NCBI GenBank assembly: GCA_013151635.1
Contig: JAADHV010000097.1
Span: 1-64,000, forward strand
Source of the DNA: Deltaproteobacteria bacterium
GTDB lineage: Bacteria > Desulfobacterota > Desulfobacteria > Desulfobacterales > Desulfobacteraceae
Direction of reading: 5' to 3'
DNA: 64,000 nt
Shown here in pieces: positions 35,090-43,054 of this stretch. The stretch's first letter is position 1, and each line of letters starts with the position of its first letter. The position numbers and the translations under genes were made by a program. The notes under the pieces are model-generated. The model was not told the origin of the DNA. It did not search any database and saw nothing but the letters and a program-made list of their open reading frames with translations.

Positions 35090-35545
35090 ATGTTTGGTTT
35101 AATAAAAAAAATTATTGGCAGCGGCAATGGAAAAGTGCAGACTACAGACCAAGATATTCTTACCGCCCATTTGGCGTTGACCGTACTGCTGCTTGATGCA
35201 GCCTATGCAGATGGTGAGTGCAGTGAAGAAGAAAAAGAGCATCTTGCCACAACACTTGTGACAAACTTTGGGATATCCGGACAAGAAATTGATACCCTGC
35301 TCGCTGACAGGGATAAAGAACGCAAAGAGCATGTTGGCCTTTTTCGCTATACTCGCGTTATAAACGAAAATTTTTCCGAAAAGCAAAAGATCGACATAAT
35401 GGAATCTGCCTGGCGTATCATTTTGCTGGACGATCACCTTGAAGCGCATGAGGACCACTTTGTCCACAAACTTGCAAACCTTCTTAACCTCAGCCATAGC
35501 GACTTGATCGACGCCAAACTCCGGGCACGAAAACAGCTCTCATAA
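35090..35545 (+). CDS. TerB-like protein
   Basis: A 151-aa, all-helical acidic protein matching the TerB/DjlA N-terminal-like fold: HLALTVLLLDAAYADGECSEEEKEHL contains the acidic metal-binding loop (ADGECSEEE), and a second half-repeat has ILLDDHLEAHEDHFVHKLANLL. TerB-like proteins are linked to tellurite resistance or stress and phage-defence loci, but single copies occur widely. It sits alone between repeats B and C. Confidence 0.82.
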   Translation: MFGLIKKIIGSGNGKVQTTDQDILTAHLALTVLLLDAAYADGECSEEEKEHLATTLVTNFGISGQEIDTLLADRDKERKEHVGLFRYTRVINENFSEKQKIDIMESAWRIILLDDHLEAHEDHFVHKLANLLNLSHSDLIDAKLRARKQLS

Positions 35546-35611
35546 TTATAACACAAGTAAATCAGGAAACCTTTTCTCTGTCTCAGATTTTCAATATAAT
35601 GAAATATAGTT

Positions 35612-35673
35612 TTTGAATCCTTGATAATTTCAGGGACTTAAAACTACGTACAGGGATAATAATACTTGAGAGC
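35612..35673 (+). repeat. island repeat, copy C (within the 35546-35849 gap)
   Basis: The right half CAGGGATAATAATACTTGAGAGC matches copy B at 21 of 23 positions. The left half (CCTTGATAATTT...) is diverged but alignable. It lies between the TerB-like gene and the AraC regulator. The rest of this 304-bp gap shows no ORF. Confidence 0.6.
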
Positions 35674-35849
35674 AACTAATCAATTTTTCAAGTTGATATA
35701 TCAGTAATACATAGGGGAATATTTCAAACTAAACTTGTTAGAAAATTATGCTGAACGTTGGAAATCACCGATATTATCCAGGGCTTTTTTTGTTGAGTTT
35801 TTATTAATTTCTATCCATCAAGAGCCAGAGGTAGCCCCCTTTTTAACAA

Positions 35850-36887
35850 TCAGGTTAATTTTTGAATATAGGCTTTCGGGGTTTGCCCGGTCCATCGTTT
35901 GAAAGCATGGTTAAAGGCACTTTGATCTGAATACCCCAGTATAAATGCTACTTCACAAATTGTAACGTCCTGTTTGGCAAGATTGTCAACGGCCATTTGT
36001 TTACGTGTCGTTTCAAGAAGAGTACGATAGTTAGTTTTTTCAACTTTAAGCTTTTCTTGAAGAGCACGTTTGCTTACCGCAAGTCTTTGAGAAATAGAAT
36101 CAATATCGGGTATATCCCCTTTAAAGATCACATCACTGATCAAACGCAATACCCTGTTCGACCATTCTTTCTCTTTGGGCATGGTATTCACAAGCCGTGT
36201 AGCATGTCTTTCAAGAACCTTATATAGTTCCTGATTGGCCAGCTCAATCTTTATGTCTAAATCCTTGGTTTCTATGACCAATTCATTTTTATTCTCTTTA
36301 AATATTATGGGTGCGTTGAACACTTGTTGATATTCATTTTTACCATCTGGATCGCTTGGCCCGACGTGTGTAAAGCAAACCTTTACAAGGGTCAATCTTC
36401 CCTTGCTGAGAAAGCTTAAAATAGAATAATACGTACACAAAAGCGCTTCTGACAAGTGTGGTTGGGGTTGAAAATCTGGTGAAGCAATTTCCCATGATAA
36501 ATGAGTAAACTCCCCTGTTATTTGAAACTGAGGCTGGATAATATCTGCAATAATACGATGATATCGAACAAAGACTTGAAGGGCCTTTTCAATGTTATCG
36601 CAGTTCAGCATCATAGTAAAAAGGACGCTTCCTCCAGGATAGTGTCTGGCCATCTGACGTCCGAAATTTAATCCTGGATAAGGATCTTTGCTTAAAGAAA
36701 CGATCTTCAGCCACATTGACTCAAAAGATTTACTTGAAATCCTGGCTTCACTATTTTTTAGGATGGACATATTAAAGCCACAAAATATAGCCACTTTTTT
36801 GAAGTCAACGCCTAACCTATTTGCATAGGCGTTTAAAATTTTTACCAATCCGACCGAAACAGTAGAATTTTTCCGATATTTTGCCAT
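35850..36887 (-). CDS. AraC family transcriptional regulator with N-terminal arabinose-binding-like domain
   Basis: A 345-aa regulator; ATG 36887 follows GGAG. The large N-terminal domain (LNFGRQMARHYPGGSVLFTMMLNCDNIEKAL) is the type found in OruR/VirS-like AraC proteins. The C-terminal HTH pair is DIDSISQRLAVSKRALQEKLK and VAFILGYSDQSAFNHAFKRWTGQTPKAY. It is divergently oriented from a membrane-protein/thioesterase pair, which is probably its target. Confidence 0.9.
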   Translation of the reverse strand: MAKYRKNSTVSVGLVKILNAYANRLGVDFKKVAIFCGFNMSILKNSEARISSKSFESMWLKIVSLSKDPYPGLNFGRQMARHYPGGSVLFTMMLNCDNIEKALQVFVRYHRIIADIIQPQFQITGEFTHLSWEIASPDFQPQPHLSEALLCTYYSILSFLSKGRLTLVKVCFTHVGPSDPDGKNEYQQVFNAPIIFKENKNELVIETKDLDIKIELANQELYKVLERHATRLVNTMPKEKEWSNRVLRLISDVIFKGDIPDIDSISQRLAVSKRALQEKLKVEKTNYRTLLETTRKQMAVDNLAKQDVTICEVAFILGYSDQSAFNHAFKRWTGQTPKAYIQKLT

Positions 36888-37079
36888 CAACTATCTCCAA
36901 AAAAACTATTGGATTAAAAATAACCTAAGTTTGCGCAAAAGATCAATTTATTTGTGTGAACGATCAAGACTTCAGTAAAAAAAAATGTGTATCCTATTTG
37001 CAAGTTCTGAGGAAGCATTAAATAAAATTTTTATGAGGATGGTCGATTCGTTTATTAAAAACAAAAAAGGAGATGTACA

Positions 37080-37505
37080 ATGAGCTCACAAAGAAAAATA
37101 CAGATAATGAAAACAATATGCTGGATTGGTGTTGCAGCAGATGCACTTTGGGCAATCGCTTTGGTCTTTCCCAAATTTTATGGCACCCTGACCGGCCAAC
37201 CTGATCTCCAAGTTGATCTTATCCTGCGATTGGCACTGGGTATTGCAGGAGCACTAATGGCGGGTTGGACCCTGCTTTTGGCTTGGGCAGCGAAAAGTCC
37301 TGTTGAGCGTCGAGCAGTGATGGCTTTAACTGCAGTGCCGGTTGTCGCTGGATTGCTTACAGTTACTTTGATTGGAATTATTAATGGGAATAGTTCAACA
37401 TCATGGATACTTGTTAAGTGTGGTTTTTTATTTATTGCAATGCTTTGGGGATATCATGCAGCCTCAGCGATTGCCAAGGAGGATACATATGAAATCAACA
37501 ACTAA
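37080..37505 (+). CDS. small integral membrane protein of unknown function
   Basis: A 141-aa protein with about four hydrophobic helices (WIGVAADALWAIALVFPKFYG, LALGIAGALMAGWTLLLAWA, ALTAVPVVAGLLTVTLIGII and KCGFLFIAMLWGYHAASAIA). It has a good AAAGGAGA site. It overlaps the thioesterase gene by 17 bp, so co-translation is likely. No family was identified. Confidence 0.8.
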   Translation: MSSQRKIQIMKTICWIGVAADALWAIALVFPKFYGTLTGQPDLQVDLILRLALGIAGALMAGWTLLLAWAAKSPVERRAVMALTAVPVVAGLLTVTLIGIINGNSSTSWILVKCGFLFIAMLWGYHAASAIAKEDTYEINN

Positions 37506-37905
37506 AATTACAGTTCGAAGTTATCATGTTGACCATTTTGGTCATGTTAACCATGCCCGGTATGTGGAGTTGCTTGAGGAGGCTCGTTGGCGCTACCTTG
37601 AAGAAAATCAATTGCTTGAACCTATCCATCAAGTCGGGGCCTTTCATGTTGTCGCAAAGATCACGCTTCAGTATCGACACCCGGCATGTGTAGGAGAAAT
37701 ATTGCGTTTTGAAACGCAGATTGGCAGTCGGTCCACCTATGGCTTTCAAGTGGATCAAAAAGCCTATCTGAAAGATTCTGAAAAATTAGTTGTTAACGCC
37801 ATGATCTTAAATGTTTTTATTGACCCAGAAGGCCAACCACGGTTGATTGATCAAAATATTTTAGGGATTTGGCCAGATCTTGCCAAAGCTGATAAGATGG
37901 AATAA
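37489..37905 (+). CDS. acyl-CoA thioesterase, 4HBT hotdog family
   Basis: A 138-aa hotdog protein; ATG 37489 follows AAGGAGG. The active-site signature is VDHFGHVNHARYVELLEEARW, with the catalytic acidic residue in the DxxGHVN motif. The rest, including VVAKITLQYRHPACVGEILRFETQIG, is typical of YbgC/FadM-like thioesterases, which hydrolyse acyl-CoA. The substrate is unknown. The AraC regulator, membrane protein and thioesterase form a compact accessory cassette. Confidence 0.9.
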   Translation: MKSTTKITVRSYHVDHFGHVNHARYVELLEEARWRYLEENQLLEPIHQVGAFHVVAKITLQYRHPACVGEILRFETQIGSRSTYGFQVDQKAYLKDSEKLVVNAMILNVFIDPEGQPRLIDQNILGIWPDLAKADKME

Positions 37906-37989
37906 ATATAGTTTGATCCCATTGTTGATTGAAGTCATCACGCTTGATATTTCGAAAAATGACATTCCCTTGAGTGTCGCAAACAAAAA

Positions 37990-38346
37990 CTATTTGATCA
38001 TTTTCTGGATAGTTTTTCTTAATTGTGGAAGATGGTTTTCACAAATATCAAAAATGATTTCATGATCAACTTTTTCATAATGATGAGAAACAATATCACG
38101 CAACCTCATGATATTATCCCAATTGATTTCACTATACCCTTTCAAAAATGTACTATTTTTTTTGTCAATTTTTTTTAGCAACTCGCCAACGACCTGTAAT
38201 CGCATGGCAATTGCATCAAGGACGATTACCCCGCTATCATCCAAAACGAAGTCATCCGGCAGGTTAATATTTGAAAAACGCTTGTTGATCAAATCAAGTG
38301 ACTCTGAAATCAGTTGCAAATTTTCTACAATAATTTCATCAGGCAT
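37990..38346 (-). CDS. HepT-like HEPN ribonuclease toxin
   Basis: A 118-aa all-helical HEPN (DUF86) protein; its ATG at 38346 overlaps the antitoxin stop by 8 bp. The catalytic motif is in RLRDIVSHHYEKVD and fits RX4HXY, in which the Tyr is the residue polyAMPylated by MntA-type antitoxins in characterised pairs. HepT toxins cleave RNA. Gene order (antitoxin first) and overlap match known MNT-HEPN modules. Confidence 0.9.
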   Translation of the reverse strand: MPDEIIVENLQLISESLDLINKRFSNINLPDDFVLDDSGVIVLDAIAMRLQVVGELLKKIDKKNSTFLKGYSEINWDNIMRLRDIVSHHYEKVDHEIIFDICENHLPQLRKTIQKMIK

Positions 38347-38641
38347 AAATAATTTCCTGTTCAATTCGTTCAAAAAATCGACTTTTACTCAGATTGCGCT
38401 TCCGGACAATTTCTATTTTTTTTTCAAATTTTTTTTCCATATATATCTGCAAACTCACTATCCAATCAAAGCGAGGCTCTGAAAATTCGACAAGAAAATC
38501 AATATCACTATCCAGATTTTGTTGATCTTTGGCGTATGAACCAAACAGACCGATATTAAGAACGCCGAACTTTTCTTTTAAAAAGGCTTTTTCTGCCGTA
38601 ATTAAACTAATAATTTCATTTTTGGAAAGCGCTTTATCCAT
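38339..38641 (-). CDS. MNT nucleotidyltransferase antitoxin (MntA-like)
   Basis: A 100-aa minimal nucleotidyltransferase. The active site is GLFGSYAKDQQNLDSDIDFL, with the GSxA and SDxD pattern. In characterised systems MntA neutralises HepT by AMPylating its RX4HXY tyrosine. It is translationally coupled to the downstream HEPN toxin. Confidence 0.92.
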   Translation of the reverse strand: MDKALSKNEIISLITAEKAFLKEKFGVLNIGLFGSYAKDQQNLDSDIDFLVEFSEPRFDWIVSLQIYMEKKFEKKIEIVRKRNLSKSRFFERIEQEIIYA

Positions 38642-38766
38642 TTTTTAATCCAAGTCCCTAAATATTCAAGATATTGGTAGTACTATATTTGATCGTAGTT
38701 GGTGTGTCAAATTCCAACGACCTTTTTTTGACCACTCAAGATCGGTGTTTTATCTGGGGAAGTGAT

Positions 38767-39039
38767 TCATTTGGATATGATTTTTTCATATTTTGCTTTT
38801 GTCAAAGGGCATTCCAACAGTTGATCAAAGTCTGAAACCGATAAGCCTAACTGTCTAGCCATTGAGGCATATGTCTTTCTCGGAATATTTTTACGACCTT
38901 TTGGAACTGTTATTCGTTTTGCTTTTACACCGTTTAGCTTGAACCAGCCGTTAAATTCTTTTCCGCTTTTAAATTCAATGTGAAGTTTCTTTTCCCCTAC
39001 TTTTTTAACGTCTCTTACATTAAATTGCGCATTTTTCAT
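38767..39039 (-). CDS. HicA-like small protein, third gene of a three-gene operon
   Basis: A 90-aa basic protein. The second half (ITVPKGRKNIPRKTYASMARQLGLSVSDF) resembles the HicA toxin C-terminus, which usually reads IP..KEIPRGTLRSILRQAGLS. The typical HicA catalytic GSHH motif is absent; a single His sits in KLHIEFKSGKEF. A further tail (LECPLTKAKYEKIISK) extends past HicA. It starts 2 bp after the HicB-like gene without its own strong ribosome site, so coupling is likely. It could be an mRNA interferase relative or a DNA-binding protein. Confidence 0.6.
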   Translation of the reverse strand: MKNAQFNVRDVKKVGEKKLHIEFKSGKEFNGWFKLNGVKAKRITVPKGRKNIPRKTYASMARQLGLSVSDFDQLLECPLTKAKYEKIISK

Positions 39040-39041
39040 AA

Positions 39042-39506
39042 TCAGGAGTCAATAATCAATTCTATTAAGAAATTTTTTATACTTAGCCACTCTTCAGTAA
39101 AATTGTCATCTTCTATCAGATCAAAATATAGAGATTCAATTTCAAATTTAAGAGCATCTATAGCCTCAATTCTGTCATCACCGCAACCGAATAAAGAAAA
39201 GTCAACAGTTCTAGCAATAAACCCTTCGCTATCTTCCTCGATTATCACATCTAAAGGATTTCTCAATCGTTTTGTTTCCAACATATTTAATTTGATTATG
39301 ATTGCTTCATTTTTTTTAGATTCAGCATAATTTTTTTGTTCGATATAAGTAGCAATATGAGGAATCAACTTTTCCAATTCTATACTTGTTGCTACTCCTT
39401 CTTCAGCAATCACTGGAGTTGATGTAGTGTCTGACTCATTATGTTTATATTTCCAGTCAGAAAGAGAAGAGATATCAGTGGCACTATTTGTTGCTGTTCC
39501 GGTCAT
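39042..39506 (-). CDS. HicB-like domain protein, middle gene of a three-gene operon
   Basis: A 154-aa acidic protein. Residues ~83-130 (PLDVIIEEDSEGFIARTVD, then FGCGDDRIEAIDALKFEI) resemble the HicB antitoxin fold. The ~80 residues before it are an unrelated, partly helical extension (IPHIATYIEQKNYAESKKNE), and no C-terminal HTH or ribbon-helix-helix is seen. The gene lies 1 bp from its upstream neighbour and 2 bp from the HicA-like gene. It is probably an antitoxin-like partner with an added interaction domain (inference). Confidence 0.6.
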   Translation of the reverse strand: MTGTATNSATDISSLSDWKYKHNESDTTSTPVIAEEGVATSIELEKLIPHIATYIEQKNYAESKKNEAIIIKLNMLETKRLRNPLDVIIEEDSEGFIARTVDFSLFGCGDDRIEAIDALKFEIESLYFDLIEDDNFTEEWLSIKNFLIELIIDS

Positions 39507-39507
39507 T

Positions 39508-40161
39508 TCAATCCTTTGAATTTATTTTATTCGTTAATTCTTGGCAGATACGTTTTGCCTCATCCCATTTGTCGAATAAACCAATAACACTATTATGATC
39601 ATCTTCTTCATTAAGGCTAATATTAAAATTATATGCGAGCTGAAGCATTTCCTTTTTTTTATTCTGCATCACTATGGAAATAGGTTTTGCATCAAGTCTA
39701 AATCTTGTCCCTAGGAGATCCTTGCTAAAATACCCACCAAATCGCACATTTTCTTCCTCAAGATCATTAAATAATTTTGATTGTTCATTACAAAATAATG
39801 ATCGGGTTAATTTATAGATATCTTTATCCGATGGAGTTACATGATATGTAAAATTTAGCCCAGCTGCTGTAAATGGAGTGTGGGGTAAAAGTTTAACAAG
39901 CCGACCGATTTTTGATGATAGTAATTCTTTGGTGTTTTTATATTTAGTGTTTATTGAAAATTGCAATCGATCCGGAACAATATGTAATCGAAAGTCATCG
40001 GATTGAGCTTCTACAATTACGGGTAAACACGTTGCTCCTTGCAATTCTTTTTCCGTAAAAATTTTATTTTTATATAGCCAAACTGTATTTAATATATTTA
40101 CGTTGAAGGTGGAGGCAATAATAACTATGTTACAGTCAACAAAGTCTATATCGTGATTCAT
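39508..40161 (-). CDS. unknown 217-aa protein heading a HicB/HicA-like operon
   Basis: A soluble 217-aa protein with no signal peptide or membrane helix. Its distinctive segments are FRLHIVPDRLQFSIN, LPHTPFTAAGLNFTYHV and LLGTRFRLDAKPISIVM, followed by a C-terminal helix (WDEAKRICQELTNKI). The regular beta-strand pattern suggests a compact alpha/beta domain. I do not recognise the family. It is the promoter-proximal gene, 1 bp ahead of the HicB-like gene, so it is probably essential to whatever this operon does, as a sensor, effector or structural component. Confidence 0.75.
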   Translation of the reverse strand: MNHDIDFVDCNIVIIASTFNVNILNTVWLYKNKIFTEKELQGATCLPVIVEAQSDDFRLHIVPDRLQFSINTKYKNTKELLSSKIGRLVKLLPHTPFTAAGLNFTYHVTPSDKDIYKLTRSLFCNEQSKLFNDLEEENVRFGGYFSKDLLGTRFRLDAKPISIVMQNKKKEMLQLAYNFNISLNEEDDHNSVIGLFDKWDEAKRICQELTNKINSKD

Positions 40162-40638
40162 TTTACAGTTTTTCCCAAGAATATTTTTTTGCTATGGATT
40201 ATTTAAAAAAATAATAACCATTTTTATTTATAAATCAAATATCATAAAAGATTATATAGAGCAAATTAATAATTATGATGCAAGCCGACTACTCAAGACT
40301 ACTTGCATTAGTCATAGCTTCCCCAATATTTAACAATTCAAACAGAATCTTTAAAAAACTTAAAAGCCTGTGGCCAGCCAGGAGTTGCCATATTCTGCAC
40401 CCCCAACCATAAAACACCGGAATACTTTTGATATTCCAGTTAATTTCAATTATTTTTTCAAAACAGGATGGACTACAAATGGATGGAAGGGGTGCAATCA
40501 TTTAAAGATTACGATGAGACAGGTACGGCATGGATCGGCCCTGTACAATTTTGCAAGTTCATAGTGTTGCTATAACGCATGTAATCTGATAATAACCACT
40601 TAAAAAAATAATAAATTTTTAATATTTTCCAGGTTGCC
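40162..40638. other. 477-bp non-coding region with nested inverted repeats
   Basis: No convincing gene. GCACCCC (40397-40403) pairs with GGGGTGC (40489-40495), extended by CCAT/ATGG after a small internal loop, and encloses a second hairpin GGAATA...TATTCC (40419-40437). Short peptide-like frames on both strands (for example 40468-40575) may be remnants of a decayed gene. The region marks the right edge of the island and contains the upstream regions of the 217-aa gene and PBP1A. Confidence 0.5.
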
Positions 40639-43044
40639 ATGGTAAAAAGAAAAAGCAAATCCGAAGTGCTGAAACAAAGAAGCAAAAAAAAGAAAAAAAA
40701 TATTGTCCTGTCTCTTTTTAAATGGTTTTTTATCCTGTTCATAATTTCAACGCTCCTGGGGTTTGCAGGACTTGCAGGGATTTATTATTACCTGAGCCGG
40801 GACCTGCCAAAAATAAATTCAATGAAAGATTACCGCCCTGCCACTGTGACCAGTGTGTTTTCAGATGACGGAAGGAAAATAGGAGAATTTTATGAAGAAA
40901 GAAGGATTGTCATCCCTTTATCCCAGATGCCTGAAAACCTTATCAATGCATTTATAGCGGCCGAGGATTCAAGGTTCAGGGAACACCCCGGCATTGATAT
41001 CCTTTCTATCCTGAGGGCTTCCATAAAAAACCTGAAGGCCGGGACCATCGTCCAGGGGGGCTCAACCATTACACAGCAGGTCACCAAGTCTTTTTTGCTG
41101 ACACCGGAAAGGACCTATAAAAGAAAGCTTAAAGAAGCTATACTTGCTTACAGGATTGAAAAAAAATTCACAAAAGATGAAATCCTTTTTCTTTACTTGA
41201 ACCAGATTTATCTTGGTCATGGTGCATATGGTGTGGAAGCGGCATCTGAAAACTATTTCGGCAAGCATGCAAAAGACTTGAACCTGGCTGAATGTTCAAT
41301 CCTGGCAGGACTTCCCCAGGCACCCAGCAGGTATTCCCCTTTCAAGTTCCCGGACCGTGCAAAGCAGCGCCAGATTTATGTATTAAACCGGATGAAGGAA
41401 GATGGCATGATCACGAACCTTGAGGCCACAGAAGCCATTGACCTGAAACTGGATATAAAGCCCAGGAAGAACTGGTTTATTGAAAGAGTGCCCTGTTATA
41501 CCGAGCATGTCAGACGATATGTTGAAAAACATTACGGCAAGGATGCCTTGTACAAACAGGGGCTCCAAATACATACAGCCGTGAATATTGAACTTCAGAA
41601 AATAGCCAGGAATGCTGTGAATAAAGGCCTTATTGAGCTTGACAGGCGAACCGGGTACCGGGGTCCGTTAAAAAATATCTCTGCCCTTCAAATAGAAAAC
41701 TTCTGCGCTGAAATCTCAAAAAAAATCGGCAATAAACTGCTGGAAAAAGGGCGCACCTACCAGGGCGTTGTATTAAGCATTGATGATGAAAAAGGTGTAA
41801 CAAATGTCAGGGTAGGCGATTTTCGCGGTATAATCAAGCTTGAAACCATGAAATGGGCAAGAAAACCAGACCCTGGTGTCGCTTATTATGAAACAAAGGT
41901 CACAAAGCCTTCCCAGGTTTTTAAACCGGGTGATGTTATCCTTGTCAAAGTGGCAAATGAAATTGTTGAAGACAATGACCTTGAATTTACACTTGACCAG
42001 CCCCCTGCAGCCCAATCTGCATTGTTGAGCATTGAAGCGGAAACAGGCCATGTAAAAGCAATGATCGGCGGACGCGATTACAAAAACAGTCAGTTTAACA
42101 GGGCCTATCAATCCAGGCGCCAGCCAGGAAGCGCATTCAAGCCCATAATATATGCCGCCGCCCTTGATAAAGGGTATACTGCTGCAAGCGTAATCATAGA
42201 TTCACCGGTTGTCTACGAAGACACTGAACGTGATTTTATCTGGAAACCCCGTAATTACAAAGAAAAATTTTATGGGCCTACCCTGTTCCGTGAAGCTCTT
42301 GTAAAATCAAGGAATATCGTCACCATTAAAATTCTCCAGGATATCGGGATAGACTATGTGATTAATTACGCCCGAAGACTTGGAATTACATCGGATATCA
42401 ACCAGGATTTGTCCATTGCACTTGGATCAAGCGGACTTTCCCTGCTTGAAATTGTCAATGCCTATTCTGTATTTTCAAACCTGGGTTACCTTATCGAGCC
42501 TGTATTTATAACAAAAATTTATGACCGTGACGGAAACCTGCTGGAAACCTCGAAACTTATCAGGAAAAAAGTCATTGATATGAGTACGGCCTATATCATG
42601 ACCAATATCATGGAAAATGTTGTAAAATCGGGAACAGGCTGGCGGATCAGAGCCCTGAAGCGCCCTGTGGCAGGGAAAACCGGAACTACAAACAACCTGT
42701 TTGATGCATGGTTCTTAGGCTATACACCAAGATATACCACAGGTGTCTGGGTAGGACTTGACAAGGAAGCCCCCCTTGGAAAAGGGGAGACAGGCTCAAG
42801 GGCCGCAAGCCCCATCTGGCTTGACTTTATGAAAAATGCCCTGAAAGGAAAACCTGCAAGGACATTTAATGTTCCGGAAGGCATTGTGTTTGCCAAAATT
42901 GATGCCAAAACAGGACTGCTTCCCATAGAAGAGTCGGAAAAGACAATCTTTGAATGTTTCAAAGAAGGCACCGTACCAACGGAACATACCCAGAAGCCGG
43001 GCACTGCGTCTGATTCCGAAGAACTTTTTAAAAAGGGGATTTAA
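40639..43044 (+). CDS. mrcA: penicillin-binding protein 1A (bifunctional glycosyltransferase/transpeptidase)
   Basis: An 801-aa class A PBP. A basic N-terminus and one membrane anchor (WFFILFIISTLLGFAGLAGI) precede the glycosyltransferase domain (AAEDSRFREHPGIDILSI, then GGSTITQQVTKSFLL). An OB-like insert lies between the domains. The transpeptidase has the active Ser in RQPGSAFKPIIYAA, the SxN motif in VKSRNIVT and KTGTTNN. It polymerises and cross-links peptidoglycan at the outer face of the inner membrane. Confidence 0.95.
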   Translation: MVKRKSKSEVLKQRSKKKKKNIVLSLFKWFFILFIISTLLGFAGLAGIYYYLSRDLPKINSMKDYRPATVTSVFSDDGRKIGEFYEERRIVIPLSQMPENLINAFIAAEDSRFREHPGIDILSILRASIKNLKAGTIVQGGSTITQQVTKSFLLTPERTYKRKLKEAILAYRIEKKFTKDEILFLYLNQIYLGHGAYGVEAASENYFGKHAKDLNLAECSILAGLPQAPSRYSPFKFPDRAKQRQIYVLNRMKEDGMITNLEATEAIDLKLDIKPRKNWFIERVPCYTEHVRRYVEKHYGKDALYKQGLQIHTAVNIELQKIARNAVNKGLIELDRRTGYRGPLKNISALQIENFCAEISKKIGNKLLEKGRTYQGVVLSIDDEKGVTNVRVGDFRGIIKLETMKWARKPDPGVAYYETKVTKPSQVFKPGDVILVKVANEIVEDNDLEFTLDQPPAAQSALLSIEAETGHVKAMIGGRDYKNSQFNRAYQSRRQPGSAFKPIIYAAALDKGYTAASVIIDSPVVYEDTERDFIWKPRNYKEKFYGPTLFREALVKSRNIVTIKILQDIGIDYVINYARRLGITSDINQDLSIALGSSGLSLLEIVNAYSVFSNLGYLIEPVFITKIYDRDGNLLETSKLIRKKVIDMSTAYIMTNIMENVVKSGTGWRIRALKRPVAGKTGTTNNLFDAWFLGYTPRYTTGVWVGLDKEAPLGKGETGSRAASPIWLDFMKNALKGKPARTFNVPEGIVFAKIDAKTGLLPIEESEKTIFECFKEGTVPTEHTQKPGTASDSEELFKKGI

Positions 43045-43054
43045 TAAGGCCTGG

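Noticed and set aside
31808-35673. Repeats A-C as integron attC sites
   Set aside because: They lack the RYYYAAC/GTTRRRY core boxes and paired arms of attC, and the nearby recombinase shows no integron-integrase-specific insert.
40289-40564. 70-codon minus ORF and 64-codon plus ORF in the gap before PBP1A
   Set aside because: No ribosome sites, they overlap each other, and no family is recognised; treated as possible remnants only.
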